Part shown: piece after piece, positions 1 through 12,225 of the stretch
How the letters are laid out: each line of letters begins with the position of its first letter
Numbering within the stretch: the first letter of the stretch is position 1
The notes under the pieces: model-generated
Told to the model about the DNA's origin: nothing
Database searches by the model: none
Seen by the model: the letters and a program-made list of their open reading frames with translations, nothing else
Source: Hygrocybe punicea
Taxonomy: Eukaryota; Basidiomycota; Agaricomycetes; Agaricales; Hygrophoraceae
Length of the DNA stretch: 64,000 bases
Assembly: GCA_963556145.1 (NCBI GenBank)
Contig: OY744461.1
Span: 4,216,001 to 4,280,000 of the forward strand
Direction: 5' to 3'
Position numbers and translations under genes: made by a program

Positions 1-1
1 A

Positions 2-2007
2 GCGCCAGGCATGCCAGGAGGCCCTTCATCGTACAACGACCCATATTTCAGCCGTGACAGGGAACTCAAGGAAAGGGATCGTGATGAAAGAGATAGGGAA
101 CGACAGAACAGGGATCGAGATCGTGGCCCAGACCGAGACAGAGGCGAGCGCGACCGTGGGCCGGGTGATCGCGACAGAGACCGCGAACGTCCTCTTGACC
201 AGCGTGACAATAAACGTCTCAAAACCGAACGTATAAAAACAGATCGACCAGGTAGTTGCTTTGAACCTCTTTTTAACCTCATGTGGAGGTGACCAATAAT
301 CTTTTTTTTTGTGGGAGTAGAACATTATGGTAGTCCCTCAATCGGTCCGGGACCGCCTATTCCGAAATTACCGGCACCCAATTCAGCCCCTGGTGTGGGT
401 CCAGGGCTTCCGCCACCACCGCCACCTCCCGCACATGTCGGGTATCCCTCCAGTTCTGCCGTCGCTGGTTCGCCAGCGGAGCCATCGAGTAGTACATCAA
501 CTGGTCTGATACCCATCAGCGCTGGGTCCAGCGGTAGTTTTCCAGATGACCTTGATCCCCACACCGTCCCACCGGAGCTGAAGAAGGAGGGTAGTGATTG
601 GTTCGCGGTGTTTAACCCCAAGGTCAAGAGGGTTCTGGACGTGACGTTGGTCCATACACTTATGCATGAAAGGTGTGCTTGTAAAAGGGGATCATTTCTT
701 CTAGCGCGCAATTTCTGATGACATCTCGTCGCCGTTATAGCGTGGTATGCTGTGTTCGATTTTCTGCCGATGGAAAATATCTCGCGACAGGATGCAATCG
801 CACGGCTCAGATATACGATACTAAGACGGGCGTAAAAACATGGTCGGTGCCGTGACCAGAATAATTTCCTGTATGGTCCACTGACCAATGAACATGAACA
901 GTGTCTTGGTTGATGAGGCCGCCGGTAAAACTGGTGACCTGTATATTCGCAGTGTGTGCTTCAGCCCGGACGGAAAACTTTTAGCCACCGGCGCAGAGGA
1001 TAAACAAATCAGAGTACTTGGTCTCGTTCATTCTCAATGTCCGAGCTTCTATTGAAATGGTATATAGATCTGGGATATAGCGAAGAAGCGCATTCGTACT
1101 GTCTTTGACGGCCACCAGCAAGAAATTTACTCTCTCGACTTTTCTCGTGAAGGGAACTTGATAGTCTCTGGTTCGGGGGATAAAACGGCTCGCATCTGGA
1201 ACATGGCCGATGGTAGCTCAACGGTGCTCACTATCAATGATCCAGACTCGCTTAACAATGACGCTGGCGTCACCTCCGTCGCGATCTCACCCAACGGTCA
1301 GCTGGTAGCCGCAGGGAGCCTCGACACTGTTGTACGCATATGGGATGTCAAGACGGGTGTCCTGGTGGAGCGGCTTCGGGGCCATAGAGACAGCGTATAT
1401 AGCGTTGCGTTTACACCCGATGGGAAGGGGTTGGTTAGTGGGAGTTTAGATAAAACTTTGAAGTATTGGGATGTCAGTGGGTTGAAGGGGCGGAAGGAGG
1501 GGGCGAATGGAGCTATCAACGGACCGGGTGGTGCGTCAAATGGGAGAAAGGAGGGCGATAAGGCGAGCCAGTGCACGATGAATTTTTCAGGGCACAAAGT
1601 AACTTTTGGTTTTCATGTTATGAGTTTTTCTTGTTAAAAGCTCATGATGTATTCTCGTCACAGGATTACGTTCTCTCTGTGGCTGTATCACACGATGGTC
1701 AATGGGTCGTGTCGGGGTCCAAAGACCGTGGTGTGCAGTTTTGGGATTCACGAACAGCGATTGTGCAGTGCATGCTTCAAGGGCACAAAAACTCTGGTAT
1801 GTCTATACTTTTTCACCTGGCAACTGACAGAGTATTGATTTGTTTCGTCACGCCAGTCATTTCGATTGACCTGAGTCCAGCGGGCAGTATCTTAGCCACG
1901 GGCAGTGGTGATTGGCAAGCCCGGATATGTAGGTCATTTTTTCTGTCATCTTGTGACTATGACTGAACGTCTGCATGCCAATCCCAGGGAATTATACAAC
2001 CACCTAA
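2..2007 (+). CDS. tup1: Tup1-type transcriptional corepressor, WD40 repeats (5' end outside window)
   Basis: General corepressor of the Tup1/RcoA family, known to act in the nucleus with Cyc8/Ssn6 on DNA-bound repressors. The frame is open from base 2, so the N-terminal tetramerisation helix lies upstream. Visible in order: an Arg/Asp-rich stretch, a Pro/Ser-rich linker, then seven WD40 blades with recognisable signatures ([119 protein letters not shown]). I place introns at 252-320, 673-740, 843-901, 1014-1067, 1599-1663, 1797-1856 and 1929-1987. All have GT-AG ends and keep frame. The last exon (1988-2007) completes the terminal ARIW motif and stops at TAA 2005-2007. There is no internal stop, so the gene looks intact in this part. 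Confidence 0.93.
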
Positions 2008-2438
2008 CCTAACCCGTATGTTGATTGACTCGTTTGTTACATTGCTGCTTCACTGTTGTTCCTTCCCCCCGTAAATACATGTAGCGATCTCAAATCCGAT
2101 ACAGTACTACTAGACTTATGTTTGCTTTCCCAGCCGTGGTGTTGGCCAGTTCCAGGCGCTGCTGGCTTGTAAAAGATTCTTTTTTTGGACCATTTCAAGG
2201 CGACTTGCGAAGCAACTGTAATTGTGTACGTTTATTAATATTATCATTATCCTTTGTTGTACACCAACACGAGTACGACTGATTCCAATCGGGTCTGCCA
2301 CGTAACTGTCGTATAATGCGGTGACTTGGAAGCTTCGCCCTGCCGGTTGGAACGAGGCCAGACATGTAACGTAGGTAACTTTAATTCGAAGGGACAGTCA
2401 ACACCTTCCTCTCCGTCGAACGTTTTCAAACCCAAACT

Positions 2439-3351
2439 ATGTTTGACAGCGAACGCAAGTACGTCGAACTAATTTTCAACGCAAGCAAAAAGTACGCTTG
2501 CTGGGATCCAGAGGTGGTCACGGAGGTGGGAGACTGGGGCAGGATCACAAGAGGAGAGAGGGGCGTGATGTTCTGGAGACGGAAAGGCACTTTCCTTAAG
2601 GAAGGGAATATTTACCAGGACGGCAAGGCGGAACTGTATGGGATACCAGAACCGAAGGAGTTTGCCGCTGACTCGACTGAAGGAGTTAATTGGATCACTT
2701 CCGAGAATGCAGAGGAGTACGATTTCTCTGCAGAGGTCGCAGCGTACGTTATTTTTTTCCTTGTTGCGTTAAAAGCAGAAGTTATATCCAACCCCCACAC
2801 CACTCCCCTCCTTTGTTCTAAAAATTTCAGGCAAGCGCCTACCCTTGCAGAATGCAAGATAAAAGCAGGTTTCAAATTTTTGGATGGACGCGGTGCAGTA
2901 CTAGTTATGACGAACGACACCATAACTACCGTGGACCCACCAGGGTCCCTGCGACGTCTCTTAAGGGATGAGAGCATGCGGAACAAAGTCATCGTCTCCG
3001 AAGTGCATCGATGTTCGTCATATGCACGTCTCTTGACTTCGAAGGGGGCCAGAACTGTCGTCCTCGGACTCAAAGCCCAGTCTATCACTCCCGCTGGGCC
3101 TTCTGTTTCTGGTGAGGGGCAGAGTAGCTGGGTGCGGAGTAGTCACTCTGGCAATTTCAAGTCCAGAGTCAACGCGGAAGGAAATCGCGTATTTTATCCG
3201 TTGTGTCGATTGGTTGCGCTCAACACAGATAACCCCGTTAACGGCATTCGAGGGGGACGGGATGAGAATGCTCCGCTTCCAGACGCCATACCTTGGGAAT
3301 GATATGTTTCATCTGCAGCGCCTTTGCCGAGCTGTGGGATTTGCTCACTGA
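2439..3351 (+). CDS. hypothetical protein, three exons
   Basis: I do not recognise this protein. The model starts at the ATG at 2439 (MFDSERKY). Introns are placed at 2744-2830 (GTACGT...TTCAG, 87 bp, which would also read through in frame if retained) and 3112-3166 (GTGAGG...TCCAG). Removing the second intron switches to the frame that ends FHLQRLCRAVGFAH at TGA 3349-3351. Without it the frame runs to 3302 with a less protein-like tail. Exon 1 is rich in Trp, Glu and Gly; exon 2 is mixed alpha/beta-like with several hydrophobic strands. No signal peptide or membrane segment is evident. It lies 430 bp after tup1 on the same strand. The 3' splice choice is the least certain part. Confidence 0.6.
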
Positions 3352-3563
3352 CTGGTATTTAGTGTGATTGGATGAAGGAACATCTTGATATCTTCCTTTC
3401 TGTTATGTACTTCGGAATCGCTGAGAAGATGCGGGACCGTCCGGCTTTTATATGACTCGGACTTGCCACTCGTAGGTACCAACTAACTTGGGTTTTGACA
3501 ATTCCAAACCCAAGTCTAACATCTTGAGTGAACGACGACTGTTCATATTATAATAATATTGGC

Positions 3564-4828
3564 ATGAGTCTGACACTCCCGGCCGAAATATGGAGCTCTG
3601 TAGTTGAACACCTTCCTCCGTCGCAGCAAAGAACATGTTTGTTCGTGTAGCACCTCCACCACGATCTCGCCGTGCGGTCCTTATTCTCAGTTGTCCAAAT
3701 CTACCTTCAAGGAAAATGGCACTCCCCTGATACGGATACGTTGTTGGTGTCTTGCTCATGGGAACTCCTCGATCATATCATCCACACACCGCAATTCGCA
3801 AGGGTGGTGAAAAAGATTGTTTGTTATGCGACGGGGATGATCGTTTTTGAGCGACGTGAGTCTGTTCAACCATTTGGAATGGCAAACATTGCTGCTAACC
3901 ATCCATTACTACTTCCAGGGTGCTTGGCCAAAGCTCTCGAACACCTTCCCAACTTGCGTTCTTTCCATTGGTTGGGGTCCATTCACGACTTTCCGCACCA
4001 TATCGTCGAAGCTCTGGTCAAATTTTGTCCACAGTTGCAAGAGCTGCGATATCCCTTGTGAGTCCAACATGTCTGAATTATCTTGGGTCCAATTAACATA
4101 ATCATTATTCGAAACTAGCAGTGATGTCAGTTCGTGGGCACCAGCGTTGACCGAGTTACATCATCTCCGTCGACTCCAGCTGTTGAACCCTCTTTCATCT
4201 ACATCTCACATCGCACTCCAAGATCAAGTGGAGCTGGAAGATTATAGTCTTATTCTTCAAATGGCTAATGCCAGTGCAACGACTCTACGGGAGCTCGACG
4301 TGCTGGGTTCGCAAGTTGGTGATATTCCTAATCGGATACTCAGCTCCTTGACGCATTTGGAGATTTGCGTACTCACTGACATGGAATTGAAGGGCTTGGA
4401 TCTCATCTTTCACTACGCCGTCTGTTTGGAGTCCTTGGTTTTGGCAGGAGCGGTCGACTTGAATGTCTACCCAATTTTTCTGAGAAGCTTTGCTGCACTT
4501 CCTCAATTAGTCTCATTTCAATTATCCTCGATTCGCTGCTGCAGTGAGGGAGAAGTCTTGGCAATATCTGAGTTCATTTGCAGAAGGTTCTCGTTACAGC
4601 GACTTTGCATTCGTCTGCCAGCTCCTTGGGAAACGTTTCGCGCGCTCTTACCTGCCATCAGAGAGCTGACCGAACTGCGAGTTCTGGGCCTCCATACCGG
4701 GTACGGGCCATGGCTCGCGTACGACGATTTTGCTACTCTTGCTCTTCATTTGCCTTCGACCCTTTGTTTGCTGCACCTTTCCATATTTTGGGATTCTCAA
4801 TTCATCAGAAGATCTACAATGTCTTATT
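3564..4828 (+). pseudogene. F-box protein gene, N-terminal two thirds, with internal stop and cut by a transposon
   Basis: The frame starts at ATG 3564 with an F-box-like N-terminus (LPAEIWSSVVEHLPPSQQR), the SCF substrate-adaptor motif, followed by irregular leucine-rich segments (LEHLPNLRSFHWLG, LTHLEICVLTDMELKGL, LTELRVLGLH). Introns are placed at 3856-3918 and 4058-4118. Codon 29 is an in-frame TAG (3648-3650) inside the F-box; one C-to-T change from CAG would explain it. Coding similarity ends at about 4820, where Plavaka terminal sequence begins. The missing C-terminal part lies at 10842-11194, so the host gene was split by the insertion. With a nonsense codon and an insertion it cannot make the full protein. 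Confidence 0.75.
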
Positions 4829-4941
4829 TCGGCTTAGTGCTTATTTAATCTTGATTACGCTTTTCTCAGCGAACTTATCGAAGCTTTTTACATGCTTCTC
4901 GCTTTCTTGGTTGAGCTTATGCTTTCATATAGAGCCAACTG

Positions 4942-7900
4942 TTAAAATGCAATTTCATGACTATGGTGATCTATATACTTGTTGACATAGTAAGAATGGA
5001 ATGCATATAGAGTGTGCTGGAAGCCAAAATTACATGGCAAACGCTGTTTACCATAGACTGCCATCAAATGTGCACCCCGCAGGATCATGTCCGTGTGTAT
5101 TACTGACATCGCCCATTGCCCTCTCACAATATGAGGTTTGACAATCCACATCCTGGTGAGCTCACAGGGCTGCAAATCAGAAGGGATGAGCCATTCAACA
5201 AGTGCACAGGGGTACAGAATGTCAGCAAAGTGAAAATCAAAAAAAAGGCGTACACGTCCAACGTGTAAGCCACGGAATCCATCCTGTTCCTGGTCTTTGG
5301 CAATAAAGACTGTGTCGTATCGCGCTGCACCTTTATACCATGATGGTGTGGCTCGAATAACCTCCTGGTGCATACCACCAACTCCCGAGACATCACTGGG
5401 TGCATAGTAGATCGAGGTGGCCGAATGATACACACATACTTGGCCTGACTCTTCTAGAGAAACATCGGCACCCGGAATTATGGAATCCGGATGTAATACA
5501 TCATAAAGGAAGCGGCCAATATGTTCTTGAAGGCGTGGTTGCTGGATGTAGAGCATGAGTACCTTCACATGGCCCAGATAACCTCGTGCTGTCATGGGTT
5601 TGAGTTATGAATTAACATATAGACACATTACACGTACCTTTGGTTCTTGCCAGCGAAACTTCACCCTCGTATCTGTTTCCATCCACCGGGCCCTCGTCCA
5701 CGTCATCATCGTTACCTGTCTCGTTGACAGTGGGCAACATGAGGGCAAGAGGGGCCACGTCGACAATCACAGGTATCCCAGTGCTTGGGCCGTCAAGCAT
5801 TTTACGGTGAGCAAAGTCGACCTTAGCCGCCGCAAGCTTGTCAAGCCTTTGATTAATGAGTAACATTTGGCCCAGCGCTTTCCAGCGGCTCGATCGTCGC
5901 CAGGGCTTTTCGACAGCCTTTATGTGTTTTGACTCGGTGATTGAAGAACAAAGGCCATTGAGGGCCCTGAACTGTTGTATGCCGCGTCGGTAGTGGTCGA
6001 GGGAATGTTGTCGAGGGAGTACGAAGTTGTTACAGACACCAGTGTCAACAAAGATAACATGGTCTCGTCGGAAGTTGGCCAGAGCCATGTCAATTGCACA
6101 TAACGTGTCCTCGTCTACAACTGACCGGCGTACATAATAACAGAAGTCCATGAATGAACTTATTGCACGGACCATTTGGTCAGGTACATAACCAACAATT
6201 GCCGGCAAAAAGACCTGTTGAGAGCAATGAGGTACGATAATTTTATAGAGGCTATAATATACCTTCATAAGTGCCTTGGAATCATCACCAGTCCATTGTT
6301 TGAAGTTTCGGCCCTGGTGGAACCGATGTAGACCAGGGAAGGCAGGGGCAGCCGCTATTTGACGGTCTATATCAGCCAGCATCTTGCGTGCATTGGCCGG
6401 TGTGTGTGTGTGTTCTATATAGTCAACCACCCAGGTTACGAGGTGGTCCTTGAATGATCCTTTGATGACTTGGTGGAGGATATCGGGTGACAAGAGCTCA
6501 TGGATATCGGCCCGCGGGAAGTATACTGTGAATGGCTGTTTGATTGGAGTAAATAAAGATATCTTTTAGCGACATCGGCTAACATACTGTGACATCGCCG
6601 ACCACGCCATACCCATTCCATAGTTCCTGAGCGGTGAACGCCTCTTGAAGTGCATCCGTATGCACATGTGATCGAAGCCCACATGGTTCCGCCGAATCCA
6701 GTTTATCTGCTGGTATAAGACACCTGAATATTCAATCAGCGAAGTGCATGGGTTTAAAATGACGACTGTAGACTTACTTTGGACACCAGCCCTGAACTAT
6801 ACAGGCCAGTAATGCCTGTTCGGGGTAATCCGCAATATATGGTCCCACAACGTAAATGACACGGCGGAAGTGTCCGTCACCACATCGGGTGACGCGTGGC
6901 TTGATCATATGTGGTTTGAGGGATTGAAGAATATGTGCCAGGGATGTGTGAAACAGTTGTCGGCGAAAGCGGCGGAAATCCGGGTCATCTTGAAACTCAC
7001 AATCAGCTGGGCCAGGGAGGTTAGTTGCCGAACCTAAGGACAACAAAAAAACACACTCTTTGCAATCGCAAGAAAGCCCACCAATGTCACAGCATTTCGA
7101 TGTGTTCGACGGACATTATTATGTACAGGTCCAAGTGATGCATATAGTGGATAGTATTCATTCTGGCCAGTGGCGACTGACACGGTTGTTTTGTCGCTGC
7201 CTAACACGATAGGTGCAAACATAGCACCATGATTTTCTGGGTCTTCGGCAATGAGGTCCTGTCATTTCAAGGGTTGTTAGTTTCAGTTAGATTACCAATT
7301 GGGCAGCTTACCGCCTGCTCCCATGCCCAATTCCCAGAGAACAAATCGGTGTACTGTCGTTTGGCATTCTTGTAGACACGTTTTGGGGCATAGTTCATCT
7401 CTTTGGTGAAATCAGGGTTGCTGAGCTGGGATTCCATCACGTCCAAAAGATCGCGATGCCAAACATCATAGGTGGCCGTTTTCCAAGGTGGCGGATCCTC
7501 TGCCTCTATTTCACCGGCATATTCTACTTCAAACAACTTCCACGGTGCATCGCCAAGCTGTGTAGCGTCTATGGTAGAATATAGCTCCTTTTCATCCGCA
7601 AAAGGTGGATCCGACTCAGGATATAAAGCGGCTAGCAATTCCATATGTTGGTTGATTTTACCCGCAGACATCTCAACGTCATGGAACAGAAAATCTGCCA
7701 ATTCGAACTCGGCCCGGCCCGCATATGGCGAATAATCATTCATAGCTTTGATAGTAGATGGGAAAGGGGGAGTATTGGGTGGAAGGTCATCACCTTCAGG
7801 ATCGCAAGGGGTGCCTATCACATTTGGCATCAATATGGCAAGTGCAAGCATACCTGGAGTTGACTCACCGTCGATGATGGGGTGGTTAATGATAAATTGT

Positions 7901-8169
7901 CCATCAGCCATCCACACATGAGGGTTAGGTGAGCCACGATCAAGATCATGATCATCATAATTCGGTGTGTCATCCCGTTGAGACGGTGTGTCATCCCGTT
8001 GAGATGGGGTGTCGCGAGGTGGTGTTTGTACGGGAGGGTGATTCGGCGGTGGTTTTATGTGAGTATTTAAGTGCTGCGTACGGCCGGATCGGCTTCGGAA
8101 GTATCTGTTGCATCCTGGGTGGGGGCATGGAAACTGGAGAGGTTTGAAGAACTTCTTTATTCTCTGCAT
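4942..8169 (-). CDS. Plavaka transposase (CMC-like DDE) with N-terminal C2H2 finger
   Basis: DNA transposase of the fungal Plavaka group. The ATG at 8169 is followed by a C2H2 zinc finger (CPHPGCNRYF...HLNTH), a low-complexity linker with TPSQRDD repeats, and a conserved block with YDVWHRDLLDVM, KRQYTDLFSGNWAWEQA, PIVLGSDKTTVSVATGQ and GPVHNNVRRTHRNAV. These last are hallmarks I associate with Plavaka; the Asp of GSDKT is a likely catalytic residue. Later exons give GPYIADYPEQALLACIVQ, a helical region (PDILHQVIKGSFKDHLVTWV) and a C-terminal domain ending HSHEIAF at TAA 4942-4944. At least five short introns are needed, near 7270-7310, 7020-7070, 6725-6780, 6535-6590 and 5595-5640. No internal stop is evident in the joined frame, so it may be functional. 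Confidence 0.8.
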
Positions 8170-8316
8170 TGATGGATTGAGCTGGCGTATGTTGGCTGTG
8201 AGGTTGGCGGCCTGAGTGAGAACACGTGTGGTCCTGTATCATTGTAAACTCAGCCACGATAAAAAGGTACAAGATATATCAAAACGAACCATTTCCCACA
8301 TTAACCGCTTTGCTCA
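8170..8316. promoter_or_regulatory. shared divergent promoter of the Plavaka gene pair
   Basis: Only 147 bp separate the two divergent start codons (8169 minus, 8317 plus), so both promoters must lie here or within the genes. An AT-rich run (about 8250-8285, GATAAAAAGG...GATATATC) is a possible TATA region for the plus gene. This is inferred from spacing. Confidence 0.4.
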
Positions 8317-10466
8317 ATGCCCAACAAAAAAAAACTGGTGATCACGTCCGACATCACTTCTGATGTCTCCTTGGCTGGTCGGATGACCACTTGTACTGGG
8401 AATAGGGATCGCGTCGTTGGTCTCCCTGACATGCCAGCAAAAAGGGCCACAAAAGAAGAGGTAGCTGCTAAAAAAACCGCGGCTGAGCACGAGAAGGCCC
8501 ACAAATTTGCAACTAACCTCGAGGCCGTGAAAAAGGTAGCCGCAATTGAGGATGCTCTGAACCAAGCAGAGACTGCAAAAGACGCCAACGCGAACCAACC
8601 CATATCGACCAAGTTGAAGCGGGTGCATCGCAGGGTCTCGTCTACCATCACTGCAGATCCAGTGTTACAAGGTAACACCTTGTAAACACAAAGTTATTGT
8701 ACTCACTTAATATGAAGGTACAACCTCGGCACCTGGTGACGTGTCCGATGTGGATGGCCCACGAGAAAATAGTGAAACTGATATCTATGAGGATGATGAA
8801 AATGATATTAGTAATGAAGCAGGATCAACATACGAAGACGACGAGGAGTTCAGCCACGAAGAGAGTGACAAGGACATCTCCAAGCCAGCCTCCAAGGCCA
8901 GCAAGGAGGTGGAGATCAAGGTGCGAAAAAGCAAACTGCGTGCTGATAAGGGAGAAGAAGCGAGGTTACGTGTCACGGCTCACCGCATGTACCCGGATCC
9001 AGGAAGCAAGCGCAAGGCAGATATTCACACTTCCCCCAAGAAACAGTTTGTGATGCCCCTTATGTGTCATGCTCTCATTACTACATAATCTCTTGTGTTT
9101 CCTTAGATCAATGGCCAAATGTCCGAAACCCACAGCAGCCCTCGTCGGCATGATCAAAAACTGGGAGTCGAAGGTTCCTGCTGGCTCTCCCCAGACTACT
9201 ACTCATACTAGCTTCACAAGCACGAAGACCACTCAGTCGGATATGTTTCAATCTGGTGGTATCAGCGACAATGAGGCCGAATTAGTATATGTCCAAGGTC
9301 CCATCAAAGTAAAATCCGAACCCGGTATCACACCTCGTGTACGTTCATCCGATAAACTATTGATGTGTCACTGATACGAGCAGCAGGCCCAACCTATTGC
9401 CAAAGTCCGTGTTGCCACAGGTACCGCTGTTGACTTGGATCAAGGGTCGATGCGTAAACAGAAGGAGAAATCGCGGAAGGGGAAGGCGACACTCAGGGAT
9501 CTGCCTGATCAAGCGACAATCAAGTTCAGTGCGCTGTACATACCCAACGTCAAACTCTATGTGGGCACATTACCTGCTTGGGCCGAACCTGATGTAGGCG
9601 TGCTCAAAGAAATATGGGACAACATCTATGCGAAGATTGAGTGCAGTTGGGATAAGGATGAGACGACTCGTCTCCTTGTACGTCAAACTACATATTATTT
9701 CTCACACATACTTCTCTTGACCACTTTTAGATTGGTTATCGCCTCGAGTCGTGGCACAACATGTTTGCACAGCATGCCATGCTCGCCGTCGAAGCGCTAC
9801 TCACTGGAGAAGAGTTCCCTACGAAAGAAGATCGTGCAAAGAAAGCCATTGAATGTCTCGGAACGAATCCGGCAAATTGTCCATTCTACTGGAAGCAACG
9901 ACCAGATGGGAAAAAGCTGGTGCATTGCTGGGATACGCGAATACATTGCAGTAACTGACATCGGCAAACTGTCAGCTTTTTCAGTCTGACATGATTACTT
10001 TCACCTTGTCTCCGCACTTCAAGCACACGAAGAATGCGATGGACCTTCTGTTCTGGGAGCAACACCCCATTGGTGCTTTGATTCTGTCTATCCAAGCCGT
10101 AGAAATTCAGCTTATCTTCTATGGATTTTCACTGATTTCTGTTCATAGGTGGAGCGAGCTTTTTCCTGTTGGGTCACTGGTGAAGAAGTGATTCCTGCGC
10201 AAAAATTTGGGCATTTCTCTCAGGAAAACTATGGCGATCGAGAAGTTCTTGGTGCAAATGGTGTTATGAAGATTGAGAAACGGGCTTCAGGTCTGCTCCC
10301 CTCAGTGAAAAAGTTGTCGGCCAAACAATGGTTTGAAATCACCACTGCGGCAAAAAGGCATGCCTTCGATAACAGGAGTGAACCTTCTCTCCTGGCCACG
10401 TCTGTGGATGTCAGCGATGACGAAGGATTTTTGCTGGAGCAATCGGATTCCGAGGACGAGGCTTGA
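8317..10466 (+). CDS. partner protein of the Plavaka element, acidic and charged (DUF6532-like?)
   Basis: A multi-exon gene inside the Plavaka element, divergent from the transposase. Exon 1 (8317-8671) encodes an Ala/Lys-rich helical segment. Exon 2 (8718 to about 9045) encodes Asp/Glu-rich DDENDIS/EDDEEF stretches. Later exons give a globular region (ALYIPNVKLYVGTLPAWAEP, GYRLESWHNMFAQHAMLAVE, NCPFYWKQRPDGKK, FTLSPHFKHTKNAMDLLFW) and SIQAVERAFSCWVTGE near the C-terminus, ending in an acidic tail at TGA 10464-10466. Introns at 8672-8717 and about 9047-9105, 9341-9387, 9677-9730, 9918-9978 and 10100-10149 restore one frame. The layout recalls agaricomycete proteins annotated with DUF6532, but I cannot confirm that. 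Its role in transposition is unknown; position makes it a candidate accessory protein. Confidence 0.6.
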
Positions 10467-10841
10467 GTGCTCGCAGGTGAGTTTTTTGCCTCACAACACA
10501 TGGACCGTCGGTCAACGGTGACAACTTTGTGGCAGAATTGGCTACCTATATACCAGTTCGGAACAAACGTGGCCACGCATATATCCATGTTCCACTCACT
10601 ACGTCTTACCCTTGGTAGTCAATACGGACTTAGATTCTTTGTTTACCCCAATATTACTGCTGCTTCCGTCTCCATGTCCCTATTCTTCAAATAAGCTAGT
10701 ACTGAGAGCTAAAAGCAATGTGCTTATTAGAAAGCTAACGGCTCTTTTACCAGCTTTTTCGCTCCTAGAAAAGCTGGGCGAGCTTTTTGCTTTTCGTGCT
10801 TTTCGTGCTTATATAAGCTGAATAAGCACGCCAAAGCCGAT

Positions 10842-11194
10842 GTGTAAATCTTCTGATGTTAATGGACAGTTGGATGTTGACACCACTGGTAATGCACAAG
10901 TTTTATGCCTGAGTGATTGACACTGATAGGTCTTAGCTTGAACGACTGGCGCGATTGCTGTCCCTATGGTTCTTGCAACTTTTGAGCACTGAGGACGATT
11001 TGCCTCTGTTTTCAGACGACCTGGCTCATGAACTGAAGCACCTGGAAATCGTTGGCAGGAATCGACGCGTTTGGGATGTTCTTTGAACAGAATCAGAGAT
11101 GACATTGACCCAGTGGTCAATGCGGAAGGTTATGAACGCCATAAAAGAGGACTTTGGCGGTGCGGATGGCGAATGGCTTCTTAAACACTCCTGA
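10842..11194 (+). pseudogene. F-box protein gene, C-terminal fragment
   Basis: This continues the gene at 3564-4828 beyond the Plavaka insertion. The reading frame gives TPL, a 48-bp intron (10889-10936), then LERLARLLSLWFLQLLSTED and LKHLEIVGRNRRVWDVL. It then meets TGA 11084-11086 and stays open in the same frame through TLTQWSMRKVMNAIKED to TGA 11192-11194. CGA-to-TGA would explain the internal stop. The same strand, the leucine-rich character and the short F-box-gene style ending support it being the missing 3' part. The exact join to the left fragment cannot be set because the insertion edges are imprecise. Confidence 0.62.
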
Positions 11195-11798
11195 ACATCG
11201 AACACGGTCCATTCACAATATACCTGTTATTTTTTTGCAACAGAGTTCAAGACAATCACATTGGCATTTGGGGCAAAAACATGCGAATGGAGCACCATTC
11301 TGGGTGTGCTGGGGTTGGTCTGTGGCTGACATGGTCTCTGGTAACACTGCTGACACTGCACTATTTTGTGTGATGCAAAATGATTGCAAAATCTTTGGTA
11401 GCTTGTTAAAGTTTTGCATATGATTTTAAACCATGCAAAATCCATTTAAATTTTCACATATAATAACCCATCAAATACTATCTAAACCAAGAAAATTGCA
11501 AGGATTTATGATGTGGAAAAACTTTAAACATATGAATGTTTTGTTTTAGGTGAAAATGTAGACAAAAGTGAAAGTATTCCCACACCTTGTTTTACTCTCC
11601 AAATAGTTGCAAAATATATCAAATTCAATCAATTTTGCAATTTGTGTAAATATGATCAGTTCAATGTCACCAAATGAAGAATTTTGAGGATGGATTTTGC
11701 ATGTCACAATATTTCATATTTCACAATAAGATTGCGCCTTTGCAAAATCTTTCTGAAATAAAACATTTTGCAGACTGCACAATGCTTTGTGTACTCAA
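11195..11798. other. AT-rich noncoding stretch with repeated TGCAAAAT-type motifs
   Basis: No gene-like frame. The motif TGCAAAAT or its complement recurs at least eight times between 11370 and 11770 in otherwise AT-rich DNA. It may be the remnant of a non-autonomous element, but I found no clear termini. Confidence 0.4.
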
Positions 11799-11810
11799 GT
11801 GTGTTGCTTT
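11799..11810. repeat. LINE target-site duplication, 3' side
   Basis: AGTGTGTTGCTT here is identical to 18164-18175. The two copies bracket the LINE exactly; the poly(A) tract (poly-T on this strand) follows directly. Confidence 0.85.
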
Positions 11811-11830
11811 TTTTTTTTTTTTTTTTTTTT

Positions 11831-12225
11831 GTGTCCATATTATAGTCACTTAGGGCATGCCCTATGTCGGACTTTACATGCGAGGCAGTAAGAGTTAACT
11901 AAAAGAAGGACCCTGTCCTTGCCTTGTCCCTCTAGCTGCAAATGCTCTCCTGACGGGCGTACGCCCCCCAGAGATCCATCACTTCCTGTGATGTTTTAGA
12001 TGCCAGCATGTGACTATTAAGGTGGCGGCCTCGTAGCTAGTGTGTACTTTGTTGCGTGGTTGGAAGCTAGCAAGTGCTCAGCCGAGAGCTGGCTTGCATG
12101 AGAGGGGCGCGAGACAAGGGAGAAAAGAAGAGAAGAGAAAAAGAGGTGCCGGGACTCCCGATTTGGAGCGGGGGTGTGTGGGGGGAGCGGGAGGCGAGGG
12201 GAGGGGAGGGAGTGGGGTGGGGAAT
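11831..12225 (-). other. 3' UTR of the LINE
   Basis: Lies between the ORF2 stop and the poly(A) tail. It is purine-rich on the plus strand (GGGAGCGGGAGGCGAGG type near 12180-12220). No ORF with coding character was seen. Confidence 0.6.

Larger units (their letters stand above)
4829..10840. mobile_element. Plavaka-type DNA transposon with partner gene (~6.0 kb)
   Basis: The ends are imperfect inverted repeats: the left end reads TCGGCTTAGTGCTTATT and the right end, reverse-complemented, reads TCGGCTTTGGCGTGCTTATT. Short motifs of the AGCTTTTTCGC / GCTTTTCGTGC type crowd both subterminal regions (4840-4935 and 10690-10820). Inside are two divergent genes: the transposase (4942-8169, minus) and a partner (8317-10466, plus). 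Both sides carry parts of the same F-box gene, which supports the boundaries. I do not see a clean target duplication; the flanks ATGTCTTATTT and ATGTGTAAATC are only loosely alike. Confidence 0.72.

Noticed and set aside
325..888. 187-residue minus-strand ORF opposite tup1
   Set aside because: Shadow of the Pro/Gly-rich tup1 exon; it crosses tup1 introns and has no coding signature.
5124..5435. Minus-strand ORF with a hydrophobic run (VYAFFLIFTLLTFC), suggestive of a small membrane protein
   Set aside because: Out-of-frame shadow of the last Plavaka transposase exon.
4818..10851. Target-site duplication of the Plavaka element (ATGTCTTATTT / ATGTGTAAATC)
   Set aside because: Only 7 of 11 positions match; not convincing.
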